From Chaetoderma sp. LZ-2023a (taxonomy: Eukaryota; Mollusca; Caudofoveata; Chaetodermatida; Chaetodermatidae), in contig CM067366.1 of the NCBI GenBank assembly GCA_034401795.1, positions 83,686,147 through 83,750,146 on the forward strand: a DNA stretch of 64,000 nt, read 5' to 3'. The notes below the pieces were generated by a model that was not told where the DNA came from, did not search any database, and saw nothing but the letters and a program-made list of their open reading frames with translations. The translations under genes were made by a program, and so were the position numbers. This document shows, piece by piece, positions 1 to 13,016 of the stretch. How positions within the stretch are numbered: position 1 is the first letter of the stretch; the number at the start of each line of letters is the position of its first letter.

Positions 1-663
1 CATACAGATCGGATTCATCCATTGATAATAATTATTTTTTAACATATTTCACTAACTTGTAATCATGTCAGTACTCTGACAACGCGGGTTACTGGGTCGG
101 TCCTGGGCCAATACCGGCCCGGTAACATGGATTATCACGATGAGCTTACACAAGAGAAGAATGATACATAGTTTACTAGTGGGAATTCGTCACAAGACGG
201 ATTCATACTGTACTTCCTTGCTATATTATTTTTGTTTGTTGGTATCTACACATCCCTATGCCAGTATCGAGAAACTCCATACAACTGTATGCGTATCGCA
301 TCATTCCTCCCAGACTACATACACCACTTGCCATATATGGGTGGTGGCCAATGACGTAGACATTTATTGTGTAAAATGTTGTACTATGGGTAAATACAAT
401 TTTTAATTATCTCTCTAAAAGATTTAAGTGAAATCGTTATAAACTTTCAGCGGGAGAATCAGAGGATTCTACTGGCCTGATATATCTAGCAATCTGTAGC
501 AGGGCTCTGCGAGTTTGGGGTCATCTGTTGAACTCTGGGAAGAGGGGGGATTCCCTCGCGCGCAGCACCTGGTAATCTCTGGCGCTCCGCTATCCATGTT
601 TGACTCGCATCAGATCAGATTACCCGGTGTAGCGCAGCAACGCCCTCTAGTGGCACTTACCGG

Positions 664-695
664 CGCTATATATGTAGCATAGGAAGTATTTAAAG
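664..695 (+). promoter_or_regulatory. Possible paramyosin core promoter (TATA-like)
   Basis: A TATATATG run lies at about 667-674 and an ATTTAAAG at about 688-695, some 210-240 bases upstream of the first paramyosin ATG. A TATA-driven start near 700 would give a 5' leader of about 200 bases, or a leader exon spliced to the acceptor at 875. No MEF2 or CArG box was recognised with certainty. This rests only on position and motif and is a weak call. Confidence 0.25.
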
Positions 696-902
696 AATCT
701 GAGTTTGCCCGTACGCGTTTGTGTCTACGTATCTCGGAAGATTCATCTGCTGTTAGCTTGGGACGGGTACAACAACATTTTCGTAATCGGGGCCATTTTG
801 TTCGTTTTCAATTCCTCCCAGTTCTAATAGGACAATAGAAGAAACTAGAGGAACTTATCCTTTTTTAAATTTTAGTCAACACCCAAAGAAAAAGGTCTCA
901 AA

Positions 903-1007
903 ATGTCAATGATGACAACCTACGATCCAGACGTCCAAGTGTCAAGGAGTATAAAGACATATCATGTCTACCGGGGGTCATCACCCGGCACAAGCAGCAG
1001 ATTCGAG
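903..1007 (+). CDS. Paramyosin coding exon 1 (head)
   Basis: Starts at ATG 903, in context CAAAATGTC, and encodes 35 residues ending [10 protein letters not shown]. The donor GAG|GTGAGA gives a phase 0 end. The Ser/Thr/Tyr-rich head with YRGSSPG-type sequence matches the non-helical N terminus of invertebrate paramyosins, a region known for phosphorylation. A possible acceptor (T-rich tract then TTTAG ending at 875) suggests that a 5' untranslated exon may precede it. Confidence 0.85.
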
Positions 1008-4000
1008 GTGAGAAATTAATTAAAACAATTAATTAAATAATCTAAGCTTTTCTTTAATTTAAACCGTTACATCGGAATATTTCTTAAGCGAACATTTTGG
1101 TATTAGTGATTGTCCATTAGCATGCTAATAGAAGACTTTTATTCTAATTTGGCTGGAACCAGTCATTCAACTGACACATTTTCAAAAATAGTCTTTTAGC
1201 ATTCAAATGGAATTCCTCAAGGTCATGGAAGAGACGGGTTTTGATGGGATTGGCCATTATGCGCTGGTCTCTCTAATAGAGAATGTCCCAGGCCAGCATC
1301 TGCCCAATACGTCCTGACACACTGCGCTGTAAGGGAGGTTGTCCTCCCACTATCTGTCTTAATCAACCACCATCATCTATCCACACTTCAAACCTCTCTT
1401 AACCTCCACCCCGTGTTTCTCTACAAACTACAACCTACGAGCTGGGATACAGTGAGTGAAGGTGGGGGTGGGCGTGGGTGGGACAGCGGCTGCACGGGTA
1501 ACTCGCATAATTCACCTTTCCCGAGTATCCATCCATGATCTGACGTCATAATTAACTAAGTGACATGTAGGCTGACGTCATAATCATGACACCATGAATG
1601 ATTCCATATCGCCCGTCTTTAACGCTTAATAGTCCAACACGTTGTATGAATTGTATGTCTTTGCTATTTAATAGACATGCTGTTGAATAATTTGAAACGA
1701 ATTTGACTGGGACTGTTGCTACCATACGGACGTGGTGTGGGTGGAGCTAAGATTGAGATGGGCGGGGCTTAGCAAAAAAAAGGATTCATCCATTTTAATT
1801 TCCGGATTCTTAGCATGGAAACATAACGTGTGAAAATGTATATATATAAGATGTAATTATATCAATATTACATTGAATGCATGAATCCACTTTTAGCTAT
1901 GCCCCGCCCATTTCTAGTTATGTCCCGCCCATTTCTAGCAAAACTCCGCCCACGCTTTGCCCGTGTTAGGATCGATCGAACCCTGAATTCCCGGAATTCG
2001 AATATCAAGGTAGCCGCGTTGCTGCCATGTCATTGCTGCCTATGGCTGCAATAGCGCCTGGTCAAATTAGTTTCAATATATTCAACATAATTTTTAGTAA
2101 ATAATAAAGACCTACAATTTGTTCAACTAACGGACATTTAAAAGATCATGACGGACTTAGCTACCGTATTCATTACGATTTTGATTGTGACGTTAGCCTA
2201 CACGTGACGGAATTGATTATGACGTCATATACATTAATTGAGCGACAGATCGGATTCTTCAATTATGGAGGCACGATATTTCGAGAAATATATCGATTTT
2301 ATTTTTTTAACTCGCGATTTTAGATGATATTCCGAGAACATCTGAAATGTGCTAACAATTTACAGCGACGTCTTAAATATTTTGAAATTGAGTTCACTGG
2401 AAGCTGCCAGTCAAATTAATCTCAAGATATACAAAGGGCTGACTTTGTTTTTCGTTGAAACAATTAAATATGTGTGTACATGTCCCAAATCACGCCATCG
2501 CACTGAACGCACAGCCAAACATTTTCCATCATGGGTGCACGTGCCATACAGATATATCTTTTGCTTTTATCCATAGGGCAATATATTGAACCCACTGACG
2601 TCATAATCTATAAAGTGACCATGGTGCCTTCAAACGCGTATTTTCATAGTTCAGAGATTTTTCACAGTGATTTCCCTGTAGTATTTTCCCGGCCAATCTC
2701 GTTTTTAAGACAATATTAACACACAAATCAAGATCTATTTTATTCTTATAATGGGAATCCTATTTTAGCTATGCCCCGCCCATCTTTAGTTATACTCCGT
2801 CCACACTTCGCCGTGTTGGGATCGATCGATCCCTGAAATGCCTGACTATCAATTTCCAAAAAAAAATACGGGTAAGCTGTTGAATATTTGGCAGCAACAG
2901 CGCCCAGTCAAATTAGTTTTAAAAATATTCAACAGCAGCTTTTTTAAAATAGTAAACACATGCAATTCGTAAAACAGTGTTTATTCCGTCACCAATTCAG
3001 CGTTCGTGATGAAATTATGTACGCCATTCATGGCGTAGTTGATTATGGCGCCACCCTACACATCGCCTTTTTAATCATGACGTCACATGATTGATGGATA
3101 AACTGGAAAGGTCCATTGTATTAATCTTTCGAATAAAACATTAGATTAAAATAGGGAACTCAATTTTACTAACGTTACAAAATATGATATTCACATTCAT
3201 GATATTTACGAAAATCGGTAACTCTGGGCTTTTCACCATATTAATCGCATTACGCATTGATTTTATTGCAAATAGTAATTTAGAAATTTCGTGGTTTTGA
3301 TAAATCACAAAAACTTCTACTTCAACATCGTAATAGTGTGGTATGACTGCTTACAATAATTTAAGCGACACATTTTATTCAGGATTTTTACTAAGGTTTT
3401 CACATTAGGTCGGCATATGTAGACTGGTTACCGGTTCGATGCAGTCTAGAATAGATACCCGATCGTGAGCACTTGTGTTTTAGAAAACTGATGTCACCGA
3501 TGATCGAGCAACTCGTCCCATATTGAAGGCATGCGAATGCTCGATCTGTCTGATTTATTAAGTGGCGATTATAATAATTCCTAATGTTTTAGCTAACGGG
3601 TATGTCCATTCCACGGTGCATTAAGACGTGGAACTTATGCTACTCAAACCCACCTCACCACATCCACCGCAACCTTCCACACCCAACACACAATAGCACA
3701 CCCACCACATCACACAACCTATGCACACGATAGATCGCAGTACTAATCAATAGAGCCCCTTCATACCTGAAATTCAAAATTAATTTCAATGGAAAATTTT
3801 CCAAGAATTTCTAGTGAAAGTTAATTTCAACATAGGGCCTATTGGGCCCGGCCTAACAGCATATTGATTATTGCTAGACGATTTAGCCAATCTTTGTATG
3901 TATGGTTGAAATCGTTAAGCGACAATGAGACATGTTCTGCCAGGCTATGGGACCACCTGTTATGTGTAGCTGGTAGATGGCGGCTCTTTAAGACATGTGC

Positions 4001-7000
4001 TCGAGGGACTATGGGGCTTATAAAACCGCCATCTTTTCCTTGTTAGCTGACCTGTATACTGCAGCCACCTGTCTTATTGACCATGTTCCAGTGCTGTTAG
4101 GTTGGGTGCATTTTAAAGGCATGTTGTTTGTATTTCAATATCTTCCATAAATAATAATTTTCACGTTTCCGTTTGAAAATAGTGTTTTATTGCAACAGCG
4201 ATGATGAGGAGGTGAAGTTGTAAATTAAATTTTTTTTATCTTTGTGCAAAATAGTAAAATTTCCCGTATCCTGTTATGGATGTTTCAACACAGCGGTTAC
4301 AATTTCACGTCTATTAGTTACCAAGGGAATATTGTATGACCAACGGCTGGAGTTCAGTGGATAAATGTATAATTAAAACCGTTACAATTTTAAATAATGT
4401 GTCAACCAATATTGTATATAATTCTAATGATAATAAACCTGTGCACGGTATTTGCCAAGTACCGGCCCAGTAACCTGCGTTCTCAGGCAAGTCATTGTAA
4501 AAACGAGGTCATCGTTCACTATACCATATCCTAGACCTCCGTAACTTGTAGGTGACCAATGATTATAGGTTATCGTAGATTTTCGGTCAGCAAAGTTTCC
4601 AGGCCAGCGTAATTATAGGTGACCGTAGATTAAAGATCAGCACAGATTCTAGATCACCATACATATTAGGTAATCAAAGATTCTAAGACACCATAGATTC
4701 TAGGTCACCTTATATTATAGGTCAGCAATTGCTTTGACCTAATTATCTTATAAGTAATGTTGTTTACGGCATGACCTGTGTTAAAAAGAGTTAACAAAGA
4801 AATTCATCACGCCGGCATAGTGTTAATAGTTATATTTAAATCAAAATCCAATTGAATTATTATGTCGAATTATCTACTGGAAGCTGTGTGTATTAGCTTA
4901 TTCTGAGTAGCATAGTTAATTGAACGTTTTAGGCTTTTTTGCACCTGATGTGTCGTGTCCAGATGACCAGTTCCATTATCCATCATTGCATAAGCTCATT
5001 TTGAAATCGATGTTGCAGAAAGAGGCTACTGTCTATAACAGAAACTGCATTTAGCTACACTGTTTTCAGAAGGAAATCCGGTTTCAAGGCGGGATTACCG
5101 TACACCAATAAATTTAAGGAACCTTTGTTGTTGTCGAATCTGCGCTTCTGAAACTCTATCTATATCTGGATGTGCCGTAGAATGTCTGGGATTTTGTTCT
5201 AGAGACCTCATGTTCGAAACACTGTTCGGGTAGACTACCAGTATGCATTGAGTAAATCCGGGTATAGACAAAAGTGTTTCAGAATCATTTCTCCAAGCAC
5301 TTGGTACACCAAAATGTTTCGGAAACATTGTTTTAGAGCTTGGTAACTAAATATCATTGCTTTGTGATCTTGGTGTAAATAAATATTACTATTGCTATTG
5401 ATTTGGACACGCTTTTTCGGATCCCTGATATAGCAAGAGGTTTCAGAGCCTGACAGATAATAGGTTGAACACTTAGGACCCGCACGACAGAATTCGAAAC
5501 CGTCTTTGCAATTTAATCAATATTGTGTCGAATATTTTGAAACTACTTTGACAGGAATCCCACGATAGAAACCGGTTTTGGTTACATTAGTGTCGAAATA
5601 GTAAACAGTTTACTTATCTAGTTACCTTGCAATTGAGACTCTGGAAATTGACGTTTCCCGTTTATCCATCCATCATCTGATGTCCTATGACGTCATAATC
5701 AACTATGTGACGTGTATGATGACGTCATGATTAATTATGGCATGAATGACTCCTTTTAGTCCGTCCTTAACTCGTAATAGTCCGAAACGTTGTACGAATT
5801 GTATGTCTTTACTATCTGTTGAATATTTTGAAACTAATTTGACTGGGCACTGTTGCTGCTACAGGTGTTTCTGTCAATTACGATTATGACGGCACATACT
5901 TGATCTACATGATCCATTGAATGTCCACAATCAGAGTGCACTGTGTTATTATTACTGCAACATGCTAAGGGAAGTCTATTGTGTGCAAGAGAGAAAAGCT
6001 TCCGAGACAGTGTCCAAAACTTTACCTAATATATTCTTAAAACGGTCTCTAGACGTAACATACTTTGAAAGTAAGATTTTCCTTACAACCGTACGCTTTT
6101 ATGCAACGTGTGTTGGTTCAAATACAACAGGGATACACGTTCCACTCTTTGATCATCAAATTTGTTCAAGAAAATATTAATTTTCTCATGGAAAGTGTAG
6201 CCCAAGAGAAGAGTATGTTTTAGAATTTATCACTGGAATGGCTGGCTCTGTTATCGAGTCAGTTATTCCAGTGATAAATTTTCGAAAATAGTATTCTCTT
6301 GGTCTGTAAATAGACATTTCCCAAGACCACACAGAATTTAGTTTTTGACCGATTTGAGTGGTTAATGGTTGAATTTTCTAATGTCAATATGGCCTCCCAC
6401 TAAATAGTACAATTCCGGTGAAGTCCAGATATCAAGTCATCGGGTTTTTGTTACATCTGACAGTTTATGTGTTTTGGACCTACTTCATGCACACATATAT
6501 ATAATAATCTGGCAGTAGTGATGATGTGGGAAGAATCAGCATGATTAAATTAAATATATATCGTATACAGACACATAAACGTCAAGGAAACTAAAATCAC
6601 AAACGCAATTTGTAATCCGATTGACTACATCTTACGGTGGGACAGACCTTAATTCCAGGCACAGACCCGTGATTGTTAGATTACTGATTGATCAAATGTG
6701 CCTTGTCTACAAGTGACTCTCAAATCATAGATCCAACGTTACCCAGGCGCTCTCAACTGAGACAAACGACAAGGTCATCAAGGTATTGCATAGGAAAACA
6801 ATAGTTGAGCAGATTGCCATGGTTGACCTCAACTGCAAACCAAACGAAGCTCTAACTAAATTCTTATTTAGATGTGTGGCGACATCAGATGTTAAAACAT
6901 CAGGAATACCAAAGGAAATCCTATGTTGATGGTTCACGTGTTACAAAGGTGTCTGAACAACAGAAAACACTGGCACTAGGCTTTTATCAAAGCAGTCGAA

Positions 7001-10000
7001 ATGAACACCAAACTGAACTAGGACAGAAACGCAATAAGATACTGTGTCAAATCAGTGACCGATTGAAAGAACTCGCCATCAAAAGAGCAGATGACCTGGT
7101 AAACGAGATAACGTCTACCGATAATTGTCAAAAAACGCTCAGTGCAACCAAAGTATTAAAATCAGCGCTCCACTATGACCAGTTACTGTGCATAATACTG
7201 GTGGTCACTTCATCGGCTCAGCCCAGGGCAATGCTCAAACAATCGAGAAATTGTTCAAATATCAGTTCACTGACACAGAAAACTAACCTCCGTTTGAAAG
7301 CCAGCCACGGCGTCTGCAAAGGTCAATAACAGAAGAAGGAATGAGAAAAGCTTTAAGATCTCTAATGAATGGCCGCGCATAAGGGCACGAAGGAATTAAT
7401 AACGAACTCCTTAAATATGCAGATAATGCTATCTCGACACAAATCCGACTTTGAACAACACCTACCTATCGATGATGTGGGAGAAGTTACACTCATCGCA
7501 CTCCCAAAGGTAAGAAACCCCCCAGACCCCTTTCCAACCTGTGTATCTGCGCTGACATAGTCTGGGCGCAACGAATGTTGATATCAGTAGTATTATTAAA
7601 GCAATGGGACTTCTACATGATGGGAATCGACATGTCACGTGAATTTTGATACCATCAAGAAATCACAGATCATTCAATTTGTTCATCACGCTAGCAGCGA
7701 GAAAGACGAACTACGCCTGGTGAGGCACGTTTTGGCAGACACAGGACTAAATAGTTGTGTCAAATTAACGCTTTCTGCGTAGTTTGTAAAACCAATGGTG
7801 TCACCACAAGGTGATGGATTGTCACCAGTGCTCGTCACTTGCTACCTCAGGTAGGCTCTATCATCTGTCCATTTCCAGCGAAAATCCGCCCATTTCCAGC
7901 GAAAAAACGGCCATTTCCAGCAAAGATCCGCCCATTTCTAACGAAGATCCGGCCATTTCTAGCTACGGTGTGCCCTTTCTAGCTGAGATCCCTCCATTTC
8001 TGCCCGCCCACTTTGTACGAGAATTTGGTACGATTTTAACACATGGAAACATGAATTCCCAGAATCTCCAGTTCAAGTTTACACGGGAAGCTGTTGTATA
8101 TTCTAAAACTCATTTGATTTGAAGGTGTTACTGACGGCAGCTACAGCTAGTAGTTAATTTTTTTCAAAATATTCAACAGAATATTTTTTAAATTGTAAAT
8201 TCACCAAAGCCACATAAGTAAAACGGTACTGTAGGACCTTTGCCATGGCACAGTGTCCGTCTGTCGTCTATCGTCCATCGTCCACTGTCTGTCGTTTGTT
8301 GTCCGTCGTCCACTCTCTGTCGTCTCTCTGTCAATCTTTTACTTTAAATGCCTTCATCTCATGGAACGATTTCAGTTAGAGAGAAAGCATTGTTATGGCA
8401 TTTAGGCAGAGTATTTTTAGGCAAAGCTGATTGGCCGAATTTGGCAACTGCCATTTGGGATTTACATGATGTTAGAAACGTCTTCGGATCTCCTCAAATT
8501 CTTGCAATTCAGATGGGTGGGTGTGCGGGCAGGCGGGTTGGCGGATGCACAGGCGGCAGAGTGGTTGCCGAATGATAACGTTATTGTTTATTGTTTTCAA
8601 ACTTCCTATGATGGTTGGACGACGTCTGGAGAAGAAACTCATCGAAATCGACGTTGAACCGAAATCCACCAGCGCCCATCATGAAAATTTGTTCCCGGAT
8701 GATACCACAGTTTATCGAATCGCTTTGAAACTATGGGTGGTTGGTTTAGCTATGGGTAAGAATGGATCGCTTTGAACACTTCATAGGATGACTGGACTAG
8801 GTCTGATATGCTTGGGAAATAAATTTATTGAGATCGACAATGATCCTTTATCCAATATGGACGCCAGCCATCCGTGGCCGTCTTGAAATTTGGTTTACGG
8901 ACGTTAACTCCATTTGCCTTTAGCGGATCGCTTTGAAACTTCATAGGGTGACTGGTATAGGTCTAAGGAAGAAATCACTATTTTCTGATAGCTCTCATTC
9001 ATTGGTTTGTCATCATGGCGGCGTTTTAAGCGCTCTTGTTACATTTCTGTTTGACATAGTGAGTGTCGTCCATCACCGACTATACACCTATGCATTGTAC
9101 ATTGCAATTGACATAAAGACTTTTGTCATTTTCTGTTAAATATGTTTAGGCCTATATATAAACATCATTAATACCCGGAACCGAAATATCAGATACAAAA
9201 TCATATGCAAAATGTGAGAAATTATACATATTGATTTGAATGTTACAAGGAGTTTCCCCTCCTGTGCCAGCAACAATTTCGGGTCCTATTTGTTTTTCAG
9301 AATATTCATCCGCCTACCAGTATGATTTTTTGGATATTGGAATTATATGTCCTTGAGCTGTTCCATGATTGATTTTATAATGGGCACGAATGGTCGAGTA
9401 AATCAAAGGTTTTTCTTGTGTATGTCAATTTTCACGTCATTATGATACTATTGTTGAAGGTGTGCCACTGTAATGACTTGCTGGGGCTACCTAGCCAGTC
9501 ATTCCAGTGATAGATTTTCACAAATAGTCTTGGCTTTGAATGCAAAGGGACATTTTTCAAGACTACTATAGACGTCATTACATGCCGGTACATTGTAGCG
9601 GTTGCGCTAAAGGTGAACTTTCACGTATTTGAAAAATGATATAGTGAACCTATCCTCTATCTAATGACTGCATGCAATGTGGTCATCATGCGTTATAGAT
9701 TAGTCTAGTGGATTAACCCCTACCATTCTTAGGTAAAAGGCTTAAATTTTCAAATTAACTTAAAGGATGAACTGGTGTTCATCTTTCAGCAAATTTGGAG
9801 GAAGATGTTGCTGACATATACAGCAACATCGTCCAACAAATTTGTTGAAAAATGTACACCAGTTTCTTTGCCATTGACACAGTAAAAGATGAAATATTGA
9901 CACCAGAGTGGTAAGGGTTAGACACACCACAATAGACTATAGATTTTATAACAGCCCTTCTCTATAAGCGTCATGTGGATACGCAGCATGGTAATCCGTG

Positions 10001-12984
10001 ACAAAATGAAACAACATCCTAAAGATTATGATGGCTTAGACGCTGTGGCCAAACGTTAGCATAAAATACGGTCTCTTGCGTCTAATTCTGATGGCTTAGA
10101 CGCTGTGGCCAAACGTTAGCATAAAATACGGTCTCTTGCGTCTAATTCTGATGGCTTAGACGCTGTGGCCAAACGTTAGCATAAAATACGGTCTCTTGCG
10201 TCTAATTCTGATGGAATTATGACCCAGACCCTGCTTGAACAACCCATTTCAATAAACGGTCGAGTACGGCCATATGGCAGGATCTAATCTGAAATGGACC
10301 GTTCCAGTTTATCTATCCATCCATCATATGACGTCATAATCAACTACGTGATGTGGTAGAGGATGACGTAATAATCAATGACGTCATGAGTGACGTAGAT
10401 AATTGAAGACGGACTAAGCGTAGTTGTACGAATTGTATGTCTTTACTCTTTAATAAACATTCTGTTGAATATTTTGAATATATTGTTGCCATAGAATTAC
10501 GTGGAATAATCCTGTCTAATCGATATAGTCTTGTTTTTTTCTCTTGCATAGACTATTAACCCTATAATAGCTAAATTTGTTCAAGAATATCAAAACATCT
10601 GCTTTTTGAATGTCGATTTGCAGGCCAAGAGAAGACTATTTTTGAAAATTTACCACTTGTATATCTGTCTCGGCCAGCCATTACAGTTGTAAATGTTCGA
10701 ATATATTCTTTTCCTGGCCTGGCCTGTAACTGGAGATTCTCAAGACCATGGCGTTTCTGACCGGTTACGGCATCAATGGGTTATGCGCAGTGTGAGTGCC
10801 CCTACTCTGGTATGAGCATAGTAACATATAGATAGTACTAACCATTTAATTGAGAAATTATGTCAAGAAAATTTAAGCATTTCATCATTGAATATCCATT
10901 GGCTGAGGGCCATGTTTGAAAAGTTACCACTGAAAGCCGAGCAAGTCATTCCTGTGGTATATTTTCAAAAATAGTATTCTCTTGGCCGGAAAATGGACAT
11001 TCCTCAAGACCATTATAAAGGCCGCAATAAAAAGGGTAAGAATAACATTTTTGTCTAACATGATTTCCACTGAGAAAATTGTCCAAAAAGCATCATATAT
11101 AAATTAGATGTTTTTGTATCTTTAATACATTTAGCCGCTAAATATGAAGCTATATGCTGCTAAGAAGTCTGTGGACATAATCATGTATTGATAAGCAATT
11201 TTTAACAAATTATTTTAAAATGTAGGCACTAGAGGCAACAGCACCCAGTCAAATTAGTTTTAAAATATTCAACAGCTTACCTGTATAGTTTCCTGGAAAT
11301 TGATAGTCAGGGAGTTCACGGATCGCTCGATCCCAACACGGGAGAAGTGTGGATGGAGCTTAGCTAGAGATGGGCGGGGCATGGCTAAAAATAGAAAGGT
11401 CCATTATTCTCTACCTGTTTTTCCAATTCCAAGTATTTTCTTACACTGTGACATATTTCTTTATTTCCGTGTTAACATCTGGCTCGCGGCGGTGATCTAC
11501 ATTACAACGCTATCTACCGAACTATTACGACAATATACGAGAACTACCGAGTTTGTTATTCTAGCAGTAAACAGTTATCCGCATTTGGGCATATGGCACC
11601 TAGCACTTATCTCTCAAAGAGCGTGAAACATCTTCCGCGGAGGTGCGCGTTACCAGGAGCGTAAATATAGCACACCTGGATAAGCTAACTACAGCAAGCT
11701 ACAGGGAACTATGCACACGCTAAGCAAGTGCTCGTGATGTATATAACGTAGTCTCCAACAGACTTGGGAGAAAGAACTGTCAATTAAATATACATTAACA
11801 GATCGTGGTATAGGCTAATATACGATTTGATGCTACCATGCACTGCCAGTCTATTATTAATAATTATTTTTAATGATGTTGGTATTACTTGCGAAGATTG
11901 AAGAATAAAATCGATGAGTCATCCGCCATTACTTTCTCGTAACTGTTACCAATTTTCATTGGTGCAGCTAACAAGCCTTCGCGCGCCCATCGTTGCTTTA
12001 CTGCCGGAATATGATTTCATTGTTCAGTTTTTAAGCATTTCTTTAATTATAAGCTAACTTAAGTTATTGGAAAATACAGAACGTTTACAAATTATAGACC
12101 ATAGTGCACATGCATATGTGTGGTTATGTAGGCACAAAACACAACCATGTAGTCTTATGGATGTTTCTGAATGCTATCATTAGTCATGAGTCAAAAATTT
12201 AAGGCATGCCTATATTTTGTCTAAATATGATAATCCTTCTCAACTATCCGATGCGTTTAAAAGACGTTCTAACATAGACCCATTTATTAATTCGCAATTT
12301 ATACATCACATGTGTACATGCACTTGCCCACATTAACCCACCAAATCCCATACAGTCTCACCACCCCCGATGGATGCATATTTATTCTAATAATGATTGC
12401 CAAGGTGGCTGGCAGACGGTTGCTGATGGTTTCCGTTACCTTGGAAACGTTAGGGTACGACGCGGCGGAACATCCCACGTATAAATGCTTCTGTAATGAG
12501 TGAGAGGCAGAGGAATCTGTTGTTTCTACACAATACCAGGGTGCCTAACGAACCACATGACTAACTACCTATACATCAGTTCTATTTCTACATATGCAGA
12601 CAGTTAGTAGAACCTAACCCTATTGCGACTAAAGTCCTAACCTGAATGGTTGGGCATTTGGGTTGGTGTCTTTCCATGGAAGCAGGTCTGCTGCATGATG
12701 CTGTTTCTTATGTTATATGAGTTATGAGTTCAACAGCCTCCAGCAACCATGTTTATAGCCCAGTCACTATTCCAAATGTTCTTATAGAATATTAATATTA
12801 TCATACACCACTGAAAGTGTTACAGGTTAATGGTGTGTCTATGGCTGCACATATATCAAGATTCAAACATCCGTGTCTTATTGGTGTATGAGTGAGCTAC
12901 TCACCATCCGCCCCCACCACCAACAGCACCAGCACCAGCACCACCACCACCTCCACCACCACCACCACCACCACCACCACCACC

Positions 12985-13016
<32 letters not shown>

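Noticed and set aside
10030-10214. CRISPR-like array
   Set aside because: Whole 60-base units are identical with no unique spacers, and the DNA is animal nuclear sequence.
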